Origin: Epiperipatus broadwayi
Taxonomy: Eukaryota > Onychophora > Udeonychophora > Euonychophora > Peripatidae
NCBI GenBank assembly: GCA_028023455.1
Contig: JAQFVV010012400.1
Location: 13,587,748-13,651,747 of the forward strand
Length of the DNA stretch: 64,000 nucleotides
Direction: 5' to 3'
Part shown: piece after piece, positions 35,003 to 46,390 of the stretch
Layout: every line of letters starts with the position of its first letter
Numbering within the stretch: the first letter of the stretch is position 1
Notes under the pieces: generated by a model
What the model saw: only the letters and a program-made list of their open reading frames with translations
The model's database searches: none
Told to the model about the DNA's origin: nothing
Position numbers and translations under genes: made by a program

Positions 35003-35695
35003 ATCATCATCATCATCATCAACCCTTATCAATCCACTGCAGGATGAAGGTCTCTCCAAGTTCTATCCATCTTTTCTTATCTTTAGCTTCTCTTCTCCAC
35101 ATCACCCCTGCACACTTTCTTATTTCATCCATCCATCTCACATGTGGCCTCTTTCTGGGTCTTTTGCAATCTCTTGGAATCCAATTTCAATTGTCCATCT
35201 CTTATCATCTCTTCTAGCAATATATCTAGCCCAACTCCACTTCAGTCTTTTAATTTTTTCAATGAGGTTAGTAACACCTGTTTGTTCTCTTACCCATACA
35301 CTGCGTTTTCTATCTCTTCTTGTTACTCTCAACGTGCATCTCTCCATACTTCTTTGAGTGGTCTGAAGTTTCTGTATTGCTCTTCTATTAAGTGTCCAAG
35401 TCTCAGATCCGTAAGTAAGAACTGGTAAAACACATTTATTAAAAACCTTCCTTTTCAAACACATAAGCATATTTCCTTTTAGTATCAAGTTATTTCTACC
35501 AAAAGCACTCCAACCAAGTTTAATTCTATGATTAATTTCATCCATTATGTTTCCATCTGTATTAATAATCTGACCAAGATATTTGTAACTGTTAACTTCT
35601 AACTCATCATAATCAATCTTTGTTTTCCTATTTTGAGAAAATCTATTAAACATTATTTTAGTCTTTTTAACATTTATCTTTAGTCCTAAGAGGGT
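35003..35695 (-). pseudogene. RTE-type LINE, 3' end of ORF2 with intact 170-codon stretch
   Basis: Minus strand. The open frame begins with INVKKTKIMFNRF and continues through YKYLGQIINTDGNIMDEINH, LKRKVFNKCVLPVLTYGSET, WTLNRRAIQKLQTTQRSMER and GVTNLIEKIKRLKWSWARYI. This is the thumb and C-terminal region of RTE-clade reverse transcriptases (YLGQ, AFG, CLKRKVFNQCVLPVLTYGAETW, TQRAMER, TGV-D-I--I--LKWQWAGH-AR--D-RW). The frame is uninterrupted for 171 codons and breaks only near GHM. The element ends in a GAT/ATGATGATG run at about 35005-35020, the usual simple-repeat 3' end of RTE elements. It lacks the endonuclease and RT palm, so it is 5'-truncated. It looks younger than other LINEs here. 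Confidence 0.88.
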
Positions 35696-37109
35696 TTATT
35701 ATTTATAAAATAGTAATAAGTGAAAGTGAAAAAATTGATAAAAGTTGCAAGCACAAAATATCATTCATGCTTTGAACTCGTGATCTGTAACTTTTTAAAG
35801 TTCTAATAGCGTCTTTAGTCTAAGCTTATTTATTTTTGAATCACAGAAAAAGATTCCACATCTGGCATGTAAATGTAAGTACTGCACAAAATAGTTTTAC
35901 TTTGAAGCATTGATATATGCCATTTTTGTGTGTATTATATATATTGCAAAATAAATCTCAGGAATTTTTTATAAAACAACAATTTTAAACATCAAATGGT
36001 ATTTTTCTTTTACTTTAGAATTATTATTAATGTTCTATTCAAAGTTTAAATTAACCTTTAAATTACTTTTAAATGTTTGCTTTTTTAAAGGATTAACAAA
36101 GAAATTTTTTTAAAAGATTAGTAAATTATCAAGTGATTTTATACTTTTTTGAATTGTTTTTTTTTTTTTTTTTGAGTTTTAGTTTTTAAGAGAAAAAGTA
36201 AATAAAAATTTAAAAAATCTGCAGTAAAATATAGTTGTTAGAAAAAGCTTTGAGGTGCTTAAACCAAAATATTATTTTTGTTCAAAAACTTTTTTTAAGA
36301 TGATTACTTTATTAGTATCATTGTTTTTTTTAAAAAAAGAAATATATCATGTGGTTTATAATTATAACATCTTTGTCAAATCGTTTTTTTATAGTAATAT
36401 ATATATAACAACAAACAGATTATTCAACAGAATAGTATAAAAAAGCTTTTTATATTTTAATGGGTTCTAAAAATTAAGTGGTGAGAAAATTTAAATGGCA
36501 AATATTATAATTGCATTATTTATTAATCTAATGAACAAAACGTAAGTTATGGAAAATCATCTTGAAGAAGAAGAAGAAAATCTTTAGTAATGGAAATAAA
36601 TCAAGAACCAGAGTTTTTTTGTAGTACATCTTTGTAAATAATGTTGATGCATAATTTCAGCAAATCATGCTTTAGTTTTAGGTCCTAAATTGAATAAAAA
36701 TTCTGGAATCAATTCTGATTTAAGATAATCAGCTGAAAAATTCTAGTTCATTTATATGTACTGGTTTTTAAATTTAAATTAAGGAAACATTATGTAAGAG
36801 AAACATGTAATTCTGCTTTAACTAATTTTCTCAGGTTATGTCAATCTTGGGTTAAAATTTGAAATGATATAAATATTTGTATTTTTTATATACTGTATAT
36901 AAAAAGAGGATATATATTGAAATGAATAATGTCTTAATCATTTCATTTTCAGTTTTGTGAGAATAGCTAATAAATATAGCAGTACAACTTTTTTTTTTTT
37001 TAAAAAAAAAGTTATATAAAATAAAAAAAATATCTTAAAATAAAGTAGTAGAAGTAATAATAATAGGCAATATTGAAATTATAGACTAAGTTATTAAAAA
37101 TCATATTAT
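35696..37109. other. AT-rich stretch with no recognisable feature
   Basis: Long T-runs near 36160 and an A/G-rich run (GAAGAAGAAGAAGAAAA) near 36566. Nothing codable. Confidence 0.5.
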
Positions 37110-37226
37110 TTAAATAAGGCTATGACCTTAGTACATGCACCTTGAGTGCTTAATTTATTACAAGAGAGACCTCTACAAATCTAAACGCACTCAAGGCGCG
37201 TGTACTAATGTTATAGCCTTATTTAA
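37110..37226. repeat. 117-bp palindromic MITE-like element
   Basis: Arms of about 41 bp (TTAAATAAGGCTATGACCTT, AGTACATGCACCTTGAGTGC) fold onto GCACTCAAGGCGCGTGTACT, AATGTTATAGCCTTATTTAA with few mismatches around a 35-bp loop. TTAA lies at each outer end and could be a target duplication (piggyBac or Kolobok type) or part of the arms. Confidence 0.8.
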
Positions 37227-39806
37227 GTATTACGTGCTGGCATTGCGCTTAATAAGAATTAATATTTACAACTTTAAAAGTCACATTTTAAAATGGCTAA
37301 AAATAATATAATAAGTTTGTTGGAAGAGTTTAAATTGAAGAGAAACAAATAAATTATGTAAATTGTTAAAACAGTTTCTCTTATCAAAAATTAATAGAAT
37401 GTATTGCAAAACAACTCAGTTAAATATACTAATATTAAAAGAAATAGATTTTAAAATTGAATAATCTACATTTTGATAATTTACAAATTAAGTCTGTTTT
37501 TAGATTTAAACTTGGATTTTGAGGTAATGATAAGAGATTCGATAAAGATAAAAGTACAAGCAATTAAGTAATTTGGGTATTTCGAAAATTGAACTAATTA
37601 AATTATTACAGTGTTTTGAAATTCATGTAATTAAAATAAAATAAAGTCATAAAGATGTAAATGAAAGATTATCAAAATTCTTATAAACAAGAGGTCAAAA
37701 GTATATAATGTTTTTCTTTAAATTAATCAGTCTGGATTCTTGATTTATTCAAGCTTCATTGAACTATCATTAGGACGGTAAAAAAGTGGAAAAACTGCTA
37801 GCTGTTTAAATTTAACCTGAACCCTCTGATAATCCTGATCAAGCTATTTTGAAAGAATCTTTAATCAGAATGAAAAAAGAAAAGCCTAAATCTTAAATTT
37901 CAGAGACATGGGATTGATAAAGGACTCTATATCAACTTGTAAAGAAAGAATTGTTATTATAAGTGGAATCAAATAATGCATGCTATCAAGGGAGAACTAT
38001 TAACTGGAAAAAAAAACAACTCACAATGAACTGTAGAGAAAATCTCAGTTACAAAACTTTATGCTACTTAAGTAAAAAAAAAAATTACAAGTTTTATTTT
38101 ATGATCTCTTAAGAGTATATTTAATTCTAATCAACTATATTTTATTATGAATAAAGTATTTATATAGTATATTATTTGATTGATTGATTAAAGATAGGAA
38201 GTAAATGTTTTGTTAAAAGATCAGCATTTGTAAAATTTCACTTCATTTTTTTTTATCTATATGTTATGATTTATTAAAATTTTACTTCTTTTCAAAAAAG
38301 ACAATAACAACAAGAGTTGTTGTTTTTTTTTCATGTGGAAATTGCCAGCAAATATGTAGAGGTAAATAAAATAAGCAGTGATGCAGTATTATTTTAAATA
38401 CCAAATGTGCACACTTGTAAAATATTTAATGTGAAGTCGTTCTGGTATTAAAAAAAATATAGAGTTGTAATATAATTATTAGAGTTTTAAATTAAACTAA
38501 AGGTTTATTTTGAAATTCATTTGAATCATTTTGTAGTAAATTACACCTTGCATTAATTTCCGTGAATAGGTTTTTATGTTGTTAGAATTTATAATATAAA
38601 TGCAATAGTTACATTACTGTTGAATGATTAAAAATGTACCGTTTTTATATATTGAATTTATTTTCATTTTTGTTTTGTAAATTCATGATCGAATTCAAGT
38701 GACTACGTCACATAATTAAGTAGATTTATTGTTGAATTTGAGGTCAGATCCTAAGGACCACCTCAGTTACATTGTATTATTATTATTAAATCAGGATTCA
38801 GATCAAGATGAGAATTCTCTAGAATTATCATTGTAATGAAAATATAATACCATAGTAGATATATATGTGTGACTATGCTATGAGGCTAATATGAATAAAT
38901 GTATTGTATTTGTGAGGGTCAGCCGTGCTTAGGATTATATACAGAGCATACTAAAGGCCAGGAATTTGCAACAAGTGTGCTCAATCATAGAACTATGTTA
39001 GGATTATAATATGTAATTGAAAAATTAATGTTTAAAAATTACAATAAATAACTATGAAGATTTTGTGTTTATTTTCCAGCATGTGGGTGAACTAAAAGTT
39101 AAAAGGTAGAGAAGAAATATCTTATTTAAGCAATTATTACCATTAAATTATAATCCTAATCACAATCAAATTATAAAGAAAAATTTACATAAATTCTTAT
39201 AATATAGTGTAGCCCTCACATCTGAGTTTACAGGAGTTGCTTTAATGCAAATATTTTTTGTTATTATGTATAACAAAATATTAAAGTCATATATATAGAA
39301 TAAATTTTATGTGTTCTTAAAATATTAAAAAGAAAAATAAGTGTAAAAATAAAAGATATTATTACTTTATTCTTTTAAAAATAAAGATTATTTTTTTCTT
39401 TTAAAACAAAAATGTTTTTATGATAACCAACCAAAACTTACAAAATTCATTTGCTTTCAAGAAATTGGGAAAAGAATTGTAACATCACTTTGCTGTCATA
39501 TCTCTCACTGTCAAGAAGTCAATGAAATTATATAAAGATTTTTAGATTTATATCATGCATTTTATGGAGTAGAGGATCCTTTAGGATGTTTTCCCTGACC
39601 TTTCCAGTAGCGTAGCTGAATATAGAGCTGTAGACAAACAATTTGCCTTAAATTTTAATCTTTATTCTGCCAATCTATTTATCATTATTGAACATAGAAG
39701 AAATATCTAACATTTGCTTGCTGAAAAAAGAAAAAAACCAGTCATTTAAAGTTATTATTCCATCAAAATGTATTTGTATAAATTAATCTGCGAATCCATT
39801 TATTTT
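37227..39806. other. AT-rich stretch with no recognisable feature
   Basis: No recognisable frame, tandem array or TIR pair over 2.5 kb. Confidence 0.45.
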
Positions 39807-40495
39807 AAAATGCTCGGAAGAAAACTGTAATAGAAACTCTCATCAGAAAACTACTTCTGAAGGAACCAAAAGAAGCTAAAATCTTATATTGCCAGAAAAC
39901 ATTAAAATTCAAGGATTAATGGTTATGTTCCCACATTTACAGATACAAAATTTGCATGTGAGCTCATAAAGACATTAAAGTAAATCAACTGAACTTTTCT
40001 TTCTATAAATATCCTCAAAGAGATTATAAGTTGTTTTTTTCTGTTACATGTGATTGCCATATAAGTCTATTTATTTGTAAATATGTAAATAGATTTATTT
40101 TTTTATCATTATTGTCATTTAATACCATTTTTTCATTAAAGTAATTGTTTATTGTTAATAATTTTGTGTTTGTCATTCCTCATGGAATCAAGCTAATTAT
40201 TTATTCATTAATGTAGTAACTTATTAAGTGAGAGGGGGTAATGATCAGGAAATATAATTGGACCTGCATAGAAACTTGTTTTTATGCAAGCTGTTTGATC
40301 ATTATTAATGACTAGAAGTTACTTCAATTGAAAATAAATTGTATTCTGTCACTCCACCATGTACATGTTCACCCATTAGCTGTTTTTAAATTTCCCTAGA
40401 TCAAAATTTAATTGGCTAATTTTTTATTTATTTAATTGTTAACTGGCTTAATACTCATTGTTCATTAGGATGCTTACCGTTAATTACATTTTTGG
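39807..40495 (+). repeat. Left ~690-bp direct repeat (putative LTR)
   Basis: Begins near AAAATGCTCGGAAGAAAACT and ends near GATGCTTACCGTTA. Shared inner blocks with the right copy include GAAACTCTCATCAGAAAACT, GGGTAATGATCAGGAAATAT and TAATTGGACCTGCAT. Confidence 0.8.
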
Positions 40496-40902
40496 ACCTG
40501 TCTGGGATTATCTTGATTAAAATAGACACTGATTGAAATCAGTTTAGTTTTAAAATGTTTTTTTATTATTATTTAAAATTCAGACAATTTCAACTAATTG
40601 GTTGTGTGAAAAGTATAATCATTTATTTCGTTATAAATAAAAATTGTTCAATAAACTCATAAATGTTTTAAATTATAATAATGATAGAGATAAGATTGGT
40701 AGAGATAACTGTAATACATTAATAAATAATATAAGGCATTAAAATTAACGTACTTTGCAGCTCTAATAAAGGTTGCATGATGGAAAGAAGGGGAAACATT
40801 CTAATTATTAAATAAATAAATAAAATATTGAAGTTTTTATGGTTTTTTTAAATTTTTTTATATGAAGTTAATAACTAGTTTTGTTTATATAAATTTATAT
40901 AT

Positions 40903-41800
40903 ATGATTACCCGAACTAGAGCAAAAGTGGAGACTCAGGAAAGTAAAACTGATAGGATAGTGAGTTTTAAAAAAGGATCAGGAGCATGTTCACGGAATTG
41001 AATAAAAAAATTGATAAACAAAGTGAAGATTTAATTAGAAAGTTGGAAACACAAACTAGATAATAAGGAAAAATGAAATGAAGAACTGAGAGAAAAATAA
41101 AAATTCGTTTACAGAAGTAAAATATGATAGAACCCAGCTGATAGAGGAAATTAGAGAAAATAATAAAACTAGTTGTGATACTAATATTAGAACCACCACA
41201 GATAGATATACCTAAGTTAGATGAAGCAGATAAAGCTAGTGATAAATGTCCAACTGCATTAGTTAAAAATGCTCACTATGTTGATAGTCTAAATAATTTT
41301 AATGCAGAAGCTTCGAAGATTAATACTTGCATGATAGTTGACTATCCTCCTGAGTTCACGCGCAATAAAAATAGGAGTGAACAAATGTTTGATTTGAAAA
41401 ATGAATTAAGTTATTTAGACATTGAAAAGTGAATGATCAAGACGGTCACTTTGATAAAGTTAGATATAAAAATATTTTGTTTGGAAGGGTGAATAATAAA
41501 AGTACTAAGAAACCACCTAGATTAAGATTTAGAAAAATAGAAAAGAGAAATCTAGAACTTAGACAAATAATTAAGCTAAATAAATGGTCCAATAGGAAAT
41601 TATGTTCAAGAACCGGTAATATGAAGATGAGAGTGGAAAGTAGAGCTAGAAAGTGCAAAATGAAATATTCATTTTTTAAAAAAATAAATCAAAATTACTA
41701 TATGATGAATAGGGATATTTATTACAGGTCACTCAAAGTGAGAGCCTGCATATTGATTAAAAAAATATTTAGAAAGAGGCATGGTTTCATCCTTCTATGA
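40903..41800 (+). pseudogene. gag-like coiled-coil frame of the second LTR element
   Basis: An ATG opens MITRTRAKVETQESKTDRIV, which soon stops. A shifted frame continues with MFTELNKKIDKQSEDLIRKL, a clear coiled-coil heptad pattern. A later piece (41175-41432) reads PPQIDIPKLDEADKASD and a last, very basic 123-codon piece (41429-41800) contains KPPRLRFRKIEKRNLELRQI. The start and coiled-coil resemble gag-type proteins of invertebrate LTR elements. The basic tail could be nucleic-acid binding but has no zinc knuckle. At least three frameshifts or stops. Function is inferred from position between the two direct repeats. Confidence 0.45.
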
Positions 41801-42282
41801 ATAAGGACAGCCTCTTAATTGATGAAATCTGAACTAGTAATGGGTACTTGATAAAAGAGAATGGAAAAATAGATTTATAATACATATTACAAAGGTAGAT
41901 ACTACTGAGCATTCAAAAAAAAAGAGTAGTTTTAAAAAAAAATGAATTGCACTGATTTAATGCTAAAACAATATTTAAGAAAAAGTCATGGAAATGAACT
42001 AGATATAATAATGATGTTCCTTTAATATTGAAGGGGTTGTTAAACAAAAAGAAAAATAGAAGTACTGTCTTGATACTCAGAAATTTCAGAATTATTTATA
42101 TCAAATTTAAGTATTTAAATGCGAATTTCTTATTCTACTTTCCAACAATGTCAATAAATAAATAGTTTAACAAAAACATCAGAGTTCAGAATTTAAATGA
42201 TATTATTCTATTCTTTGTATATTGTTGAATAAGCATGTATAGGAAAACATTATATAGAAACCAAAATTAAATTTTTGAGCTT
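41801..42282. other. Internal 3' part of the second LTR element
   Basis: AT-rich, nothing recognised. Confidence 0.4.
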
Positions 42283-42963
42283 ATTAAAATGCTCAGAAGA
42301 AAATTGCAATAGAAACTCTCATCAGAAAACTATCTCTAAAGGAAGCAAAAGAAGCTAGAATCTTATATTGTCAGAAAGCATTAAAATTTAATTATTAATA
42401 GTTATGGTCCCACATTTATGGATACAAAATAAGCATGTGAGCTCACAAAGACATTAAAGTAAATCAGTTGAACTTTCTATAAATGCCCTCAAAGCGATTG
42501 TAAGTTATAATTTTTTTTCTCTTGTGCATGATCACCATATAAGTCTATTAATTTGTAAATATTTCAATAGATTTTTTTATTATTGTCACATAATACCGTT
42601 CTTTCATTAAAGTAATTGTTTATTGTTAATAATTTTGTGTCTGCCATTCCTCATCCGAACTAAACTAATTATTTATTCATTAATATAATAACTTATTAGG
42701 TGGAGAGGGGTAATGATCAGGAAATATAATTGGACCTGCATGGAAACTTGGTTTTTATGTAGGCTCAATTTGATTGTTACTCATGACTAGAAGTTATTTC
42801 AATTGAAAATAAATTGGATTGTGTCACTCCACCATGTTCACAGTCACATGCTAGCTGTCTTTAAATTCCCCTAGATGAAAATTTAATTGCCAAATTTTTA
42901 TTATTATTTAATTGTTAACTAACTAGTTTAATACCAATTGTTCATTATGGTTCTTACCGTTAC
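42283..42963 (+). repeat. Right ~680-bp direct repeat (putative LTR)
   Basis: Collinear copy of the repeat at 39.8-40.5 kb, starting near AAAATGCTCAGAAGAAAATT and ending near GGTTCTTACCGTTA, where an inverted-repeat retroposon has inserted directly behind it. Confidence 0.8.
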
Positions 42964-43465
42964 AATAGTAATTAATACATTTAAAATCAGCCTGTCAAGC
43001 TATTGTGCATGTGCTTTTTTACGAGTGTTAATAATAAATGAATACTTTGACAGGCTGATTTTAAATGTATTACAATTATAAACATAGCGCTATATAAAAT
43101 AAATGCTTATTTACATATGTTTAAGTTTCATTTGAGAGTGACATTTAGTAAATTCTAGATAATTTCGTCAACGTCATTCATTCAAATATCTTAAATAGTA
43201 ATTTAAAGTGAGTGGTCTATCCTCACGCTTTCATTTCCAGTACTTAAGATTTGCTCATATATAAGCATTTGGGTTGGAAAGAATAAGTGGATTCATTTTA
43301 TTCTTTCATAAATACTATATCTCGTGTTGGGAATGAAAGTATTCATTTATTATTAACACTCGTAAAAAAGCGCCTGCACGATAACTTGACAGGCTGATTT
43401 TAAATGTATTACAATTATAAACATAGCGCTATATAAAATAAATGCTTATTTAAATAGTAATTAAT
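42964..43465 (+). mobile_element. Inverted-repeat retroposon with GCGCTATATAAA tails and 13-bp duplication
   Basis: AATAGTAATTAAT stands at both ends (42964-42976 and 43453-43465), a perfect 13-bp target duplication. Inside, a left arm of about 70 bp (AATACATTTAAAATCAGCCT ... CGAGTGTTAATAATAAATGA) faces its inverse near 43338-43410. In addition, the block TTGACAGGCTGATTTTAAAT plus tail AGCGCTATATAAAATAAATG occurs twice in direct orientation, 0.34 kb apart. So the insert combines inverted and direct copies of one SINE-like unit. No polymerase III boxes were recognised. Confidence 0.8.
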
Positions 43466-44249
43466 GTATGATTAGAAAAATAAAATTAGCACTTGTTTGA
43501 CAATTATGATACTTAGTAAATAGATCATTATTTTATTATTTGTTTAAATAGTGTATCTTAGTTTTATTATATATAATGATAACCTGATTTGCATAAAAAT
43601 TTCTTGTTCATTTAATTGGGGGTAGATCATATTTAAGTCATTTGACTTGCAATATCAAAGAAAATATTTCAAATTTTATTAAAATATATGAATAAAGAAT
43701 ATGTCCATGTATATTTCCTGATGTATAATGTCAGGTGGTGCTCAAATTAAATTAAAATAAACATATATAAACTGACCATTATAATATCTAAATCAGATAT
43801 CACTTTGCGTAATAGCTGAATGTTAGGATTTGTTTTTAAAAAATAATTGAATTGGTTGTCATTTAGGAGATTAATAATAGAACTTTTGTCTGTTACTTAC
43901 GATTGTAATAGAATCATAATTTTTGTCTTCAATTGTCACATGACATCCTGAGTGGCAAAACATTCAATTATTTAGGATTTTCATTTATAACTAAGTATGC
44001 CATAGTATGTAGAAAACTGCTAATCTACATAATACATACATTTAGTTTTTTTTTAGTATTCAGTGTTAGTATTTCAGTTCCACATTTGTTCTTTTTTTTT
44101 TTTTTAGATTATTATTTGGTCTTATTTAGATAGTTTATTAAATTATTAAATGTTAACTTTAGTAGTTTTTTTTTCATCTAAATAAATTATATTTTTATTA
44201 CTTTAGATATATATTGTTTAATTGTGAAGATTTTTTTATTTATTTCAAG
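43466..44249. other. AT-rich stretch before the candidate exon
   Basis: Probably intron if the following exon is real. It ends with the T-rich tract and CAAG acceptor used there. Confidence 0.4.
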
Positions 44250-44390
44250 GTTATGATTCATCGCTTTAAAGACATGCCTGTAGAAGGTAAACCTAAAAGC
44301 AAAAGTAGCAACATTAGGCGAATGCGCAGTAATGCTGATAGTGATTTTTCTCGTATAGACGGGGATGGTGATAGTATTTTACCTGGAAAT
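44250..44390 (+). CDS. Candidate 141-bp host exon, protein unknown
   Basis: A T-rich tract and TTTATTTCAAG acceptor precede an open 47-codon stretch that ends at a strong GTAAGG donor. The exon is exactly 141 bp, hence phase 0 on both sides. It starts V-M-I-H-R-F-K-D-M-P-V-E-G and includes IRRMRSNADSDFSRIDGDGD, then SILPGN. The peptide is hydrophilic, basic then acidic, like a cytoplasmic linker, with non-AT-driven codons (GGG, GCG, CGC, CGA) in very AT-rich surroundings. I do not recognise the protein. A second donor, AAG|GTAATT, six bases downstream would add two codons. No neighbouring exons were found, so introns would be kilobases long. It could instead be a transposon fragment. Confidence 0.5.
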
Positions 44391-44825
44391 GTAAGGTAAT
44401 TATAAAAGCATTTAAGAAAAAATTATGTATAGGATAATAAAAAATCAATTATTTTATTTGATAGATCAGTATTTGTTACTAAAAATAAAGACAAGTTTTA
44501 TTTTCTGATTTTTTTTATAATGAATTTTATTGCTTAGAAATATTATATGGTAGAACACATAAAATATTGTTTTTTTTTAGGTATTATATGAGTGAAGACA
44601 AACTGTTATAAATTATTCTGAATACACTTACATACTTTAGACATATGATGTAGAAACTGAAAAAATCTATGCTTTTAATTCCTAGAATCTATTATATTGT
44701 AATTATAAAAGATACATGACTTTCTTTAGATGAGTGTAATATAAACATAAATTATAACATTGAAAATTTTGGTATGCAATATCTTGAGAAAATGTAATAT
44801 GGAAAATAACTATAAGCAAAAACAT
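44391..44825. other. AT-rich stretch after the candidate exon
   Basis: Nothing recognised; presumably intron. Confidence 0.4.
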
Positions 44826-44944
44826 ATACGAGATATATTTAAAATCCAAATAAAGTTCGCAATTTTTGCCTAGTGCACTTTCGACTCACCAAATCACTCT
44901 GTGCATGTTTCCCTTTCTAAACTGACTTATTAATAACACAAAAG

Positions 44945-45300
44945 ACATTGCACCCCCAAACCAGAAATCACAAATTGTTTACAAAGTCACATGCCCTTAA
45001 ATCAACTGCCATACTGTATATTATCGAGAATCGAAGGCCAAAATTGTCCTATTCTATTAGCGCAACATCTGTACATATATAGCCATGCTCAAATCCAAAT
45101 GGATAAATCAATTTTTTATGATCACCAATCCACTTCTGGCCATGTCTTCAACTCTAGGTCTGCTGCTATCATCTTATGCCTAGAGCCCAATGACGTCAAG
45201 CATAAACCGAAAGAAGCCTGGCATATCACAAGCTAAAAATGCTTATTAACAAGAAAGACTCCTGCGTTCCCTCTCTAAAAAATGGTCTATTTAAGCAAAA
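44945..45300 (+). pseudogene. PLE GIY-YIG endonuclease C-terminus, copy 1
   Basis: An 81-codon frame includes KSIFYDHQSTSGHVFNSRS, then AAIILCLEPNDVKHKPKEAW and HITS, matching the C-terminal part of Penelope GIY-YIG modules (SAI--H---TGH-F, --L--EPN---RK-KEA-HI, then LN---G--LS--W). The next frame continues with the LS-KW end. The N-terminal GIY-YIG motif itself is too decayed to read. In intact elements this endonuclease nicks the target DNA. Confidence 0.65.
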
Positions 45301-45649
45301 AAATAGCTATTTAATTATGCTAATCACGTTTCTCTAATAAAGATGACATTCTTTTCCCCTCTGTCAGATGCTATGACTATGATTAATATAACTTAATCAA
45401 AAGTACACTAGGCAAAAATTTGTGAACTTTATTCAGATATTAAGCATATCTCATATATATTTTTTGTATATTTTTCAAAATATAAATTATATGCATTGAA
45501 TTGCAACGGAAAGCTATAATTGAATAACAATAAAATAATGGCAGCTAAGCACTTGTTAGGTCTTTCTATGTCCTTATATTCATAGCATTAGAATAACCTT
45601 GGACTATAGGTGTATGTAAGAGATATTCAAAGCTTATACAAATTAGAGT

Positions 45650-45841
45650 CTATTTCTTAGAAAGGAGTAAGTACGATTCCTTTCGGTTGATGCAATTATA
45701 ATTCTTAGCTATATGCCAAGATTGTTTGATCTTTTGTCTGTTAGTTGAAGGAGGGGTGCAGTAATTTTCTCGATATGTTGGTGAGAATGTTTTGTTAATG
45801 TTTTTAGTGATTGAAGGAGATTGATATAGATCTACCCTCAA
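45650..45841 (-). pseudogene. PLE GIY-YIG endonuclease C-terminus, copy 2
   Basis: Minus-strand frame reads NRQKIKQSWHIAKNYNCINR, then KESYLLLSKK and a stop, parallel to K-KEAWHI...NR...LSKKW of copies 1 and 3. The upstream half differs or is scrambled. It is the inverted arm of copy 3. Confidence 0.6.
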
Positions 45842-46044
45842 ATATTGTATATAAAGTTATATGCCTCTACGCTGAGTATGATGCCATATATTATGGCGAG
45901 TCATGTGCATCCCTCTCTACTTGTTTTTACAACACTGATATCTATATAGAAGAGTCTTAGACAAGGCCAAGCCTAAGTCGATTTTTTTGGAGCAATAGAA
46001 CTTCACTAGCTGTACGTTTGAGCTCTCACTGGCCACCATTCAGT

Positions 46045-46163
46045 GCATTGAGAGAAACAACTCTAAGCACAAGATCAAAGAAGCTTGGCATATAGCTAAT
46101 AACTATAATTCTATCAACCGAAAGGAATCTTGCTTCCCCCTGTCTAAGAAATGGACTCTCTAA
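46045..46163 (+). pseudogene. PLE GIY-YIG endonuclease C-terminus, copy 3
   Basis: Reads ERNNSKHKIKEAWHIANNYN, then SINRKESCFPLSKKWTL and a stop. A TGHHS piece in another frame just upstream corresponds to the TGH-F motif, indicating a frameshift. It is the best-preserved end of the three copies. Confidence 0.65.
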
Positions 46164-46390
46164 TTTGCATAAGCTTCAAATATCTCTTGACTATATATAT
46201 ATACACCTATATTCTGTGATTATTCTAATACTATAAATATGAGGACATAGAAAGTTCTTTGCTGCTTTTAATCATTATTCAATTATAGCTTTTCTTTGAT
46301 TGCATTTTAGTGCATATAATTTATAATCTATTACAATAAGTTATATATCTTAAACTAGCTTTAGCCTATATAATTCTCCAAATAAAGTAT

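Larger units (their letters stand above)
39807..42963 (+). mobile_element. Second LTR-type element with only a gag-like frame
   Basis: Two direct repeats of about 0.69 kb, roughly 85-90 % alike by eye, enclose 1.8 kb with a plus-strand gag-like pseudogene. There is no pol trace. The layout suggests a short LTR element that has lost, or never had, pol. An alternative is a segmental duplication bracketing unrelated sequence. Confidence 0.55.
44826..46390. mobile_element. Penelope-like cluster: three endonuclease ends in +, -, + order
   Basis: Three copies of the same C-terminal PLE segment occur in alternating orientation. Copy 1 (plus) is enclosed by 60-bp inverted repeats: CAAATAAAGTTCGCAATTTT then TGCCTAGTGCAC at 44.84-44.88 kb and its inverse at 45.40-45.46 kb. 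Copies 2 (minus) and 3 (plus) form a larger inverted repeat with arms of about 260 bp (45478-45740 and 46080-46335), paired through blocks such as CTTTCTATGTCCTTATATTC / GAATAT-type ends and TCTTGACTATATA-type ends. The terminal AAATAAAGT block recurs at about 46.38 kb. Inverted multi-copy insertions are typical of Penelope elements. Confidence 0.65.
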
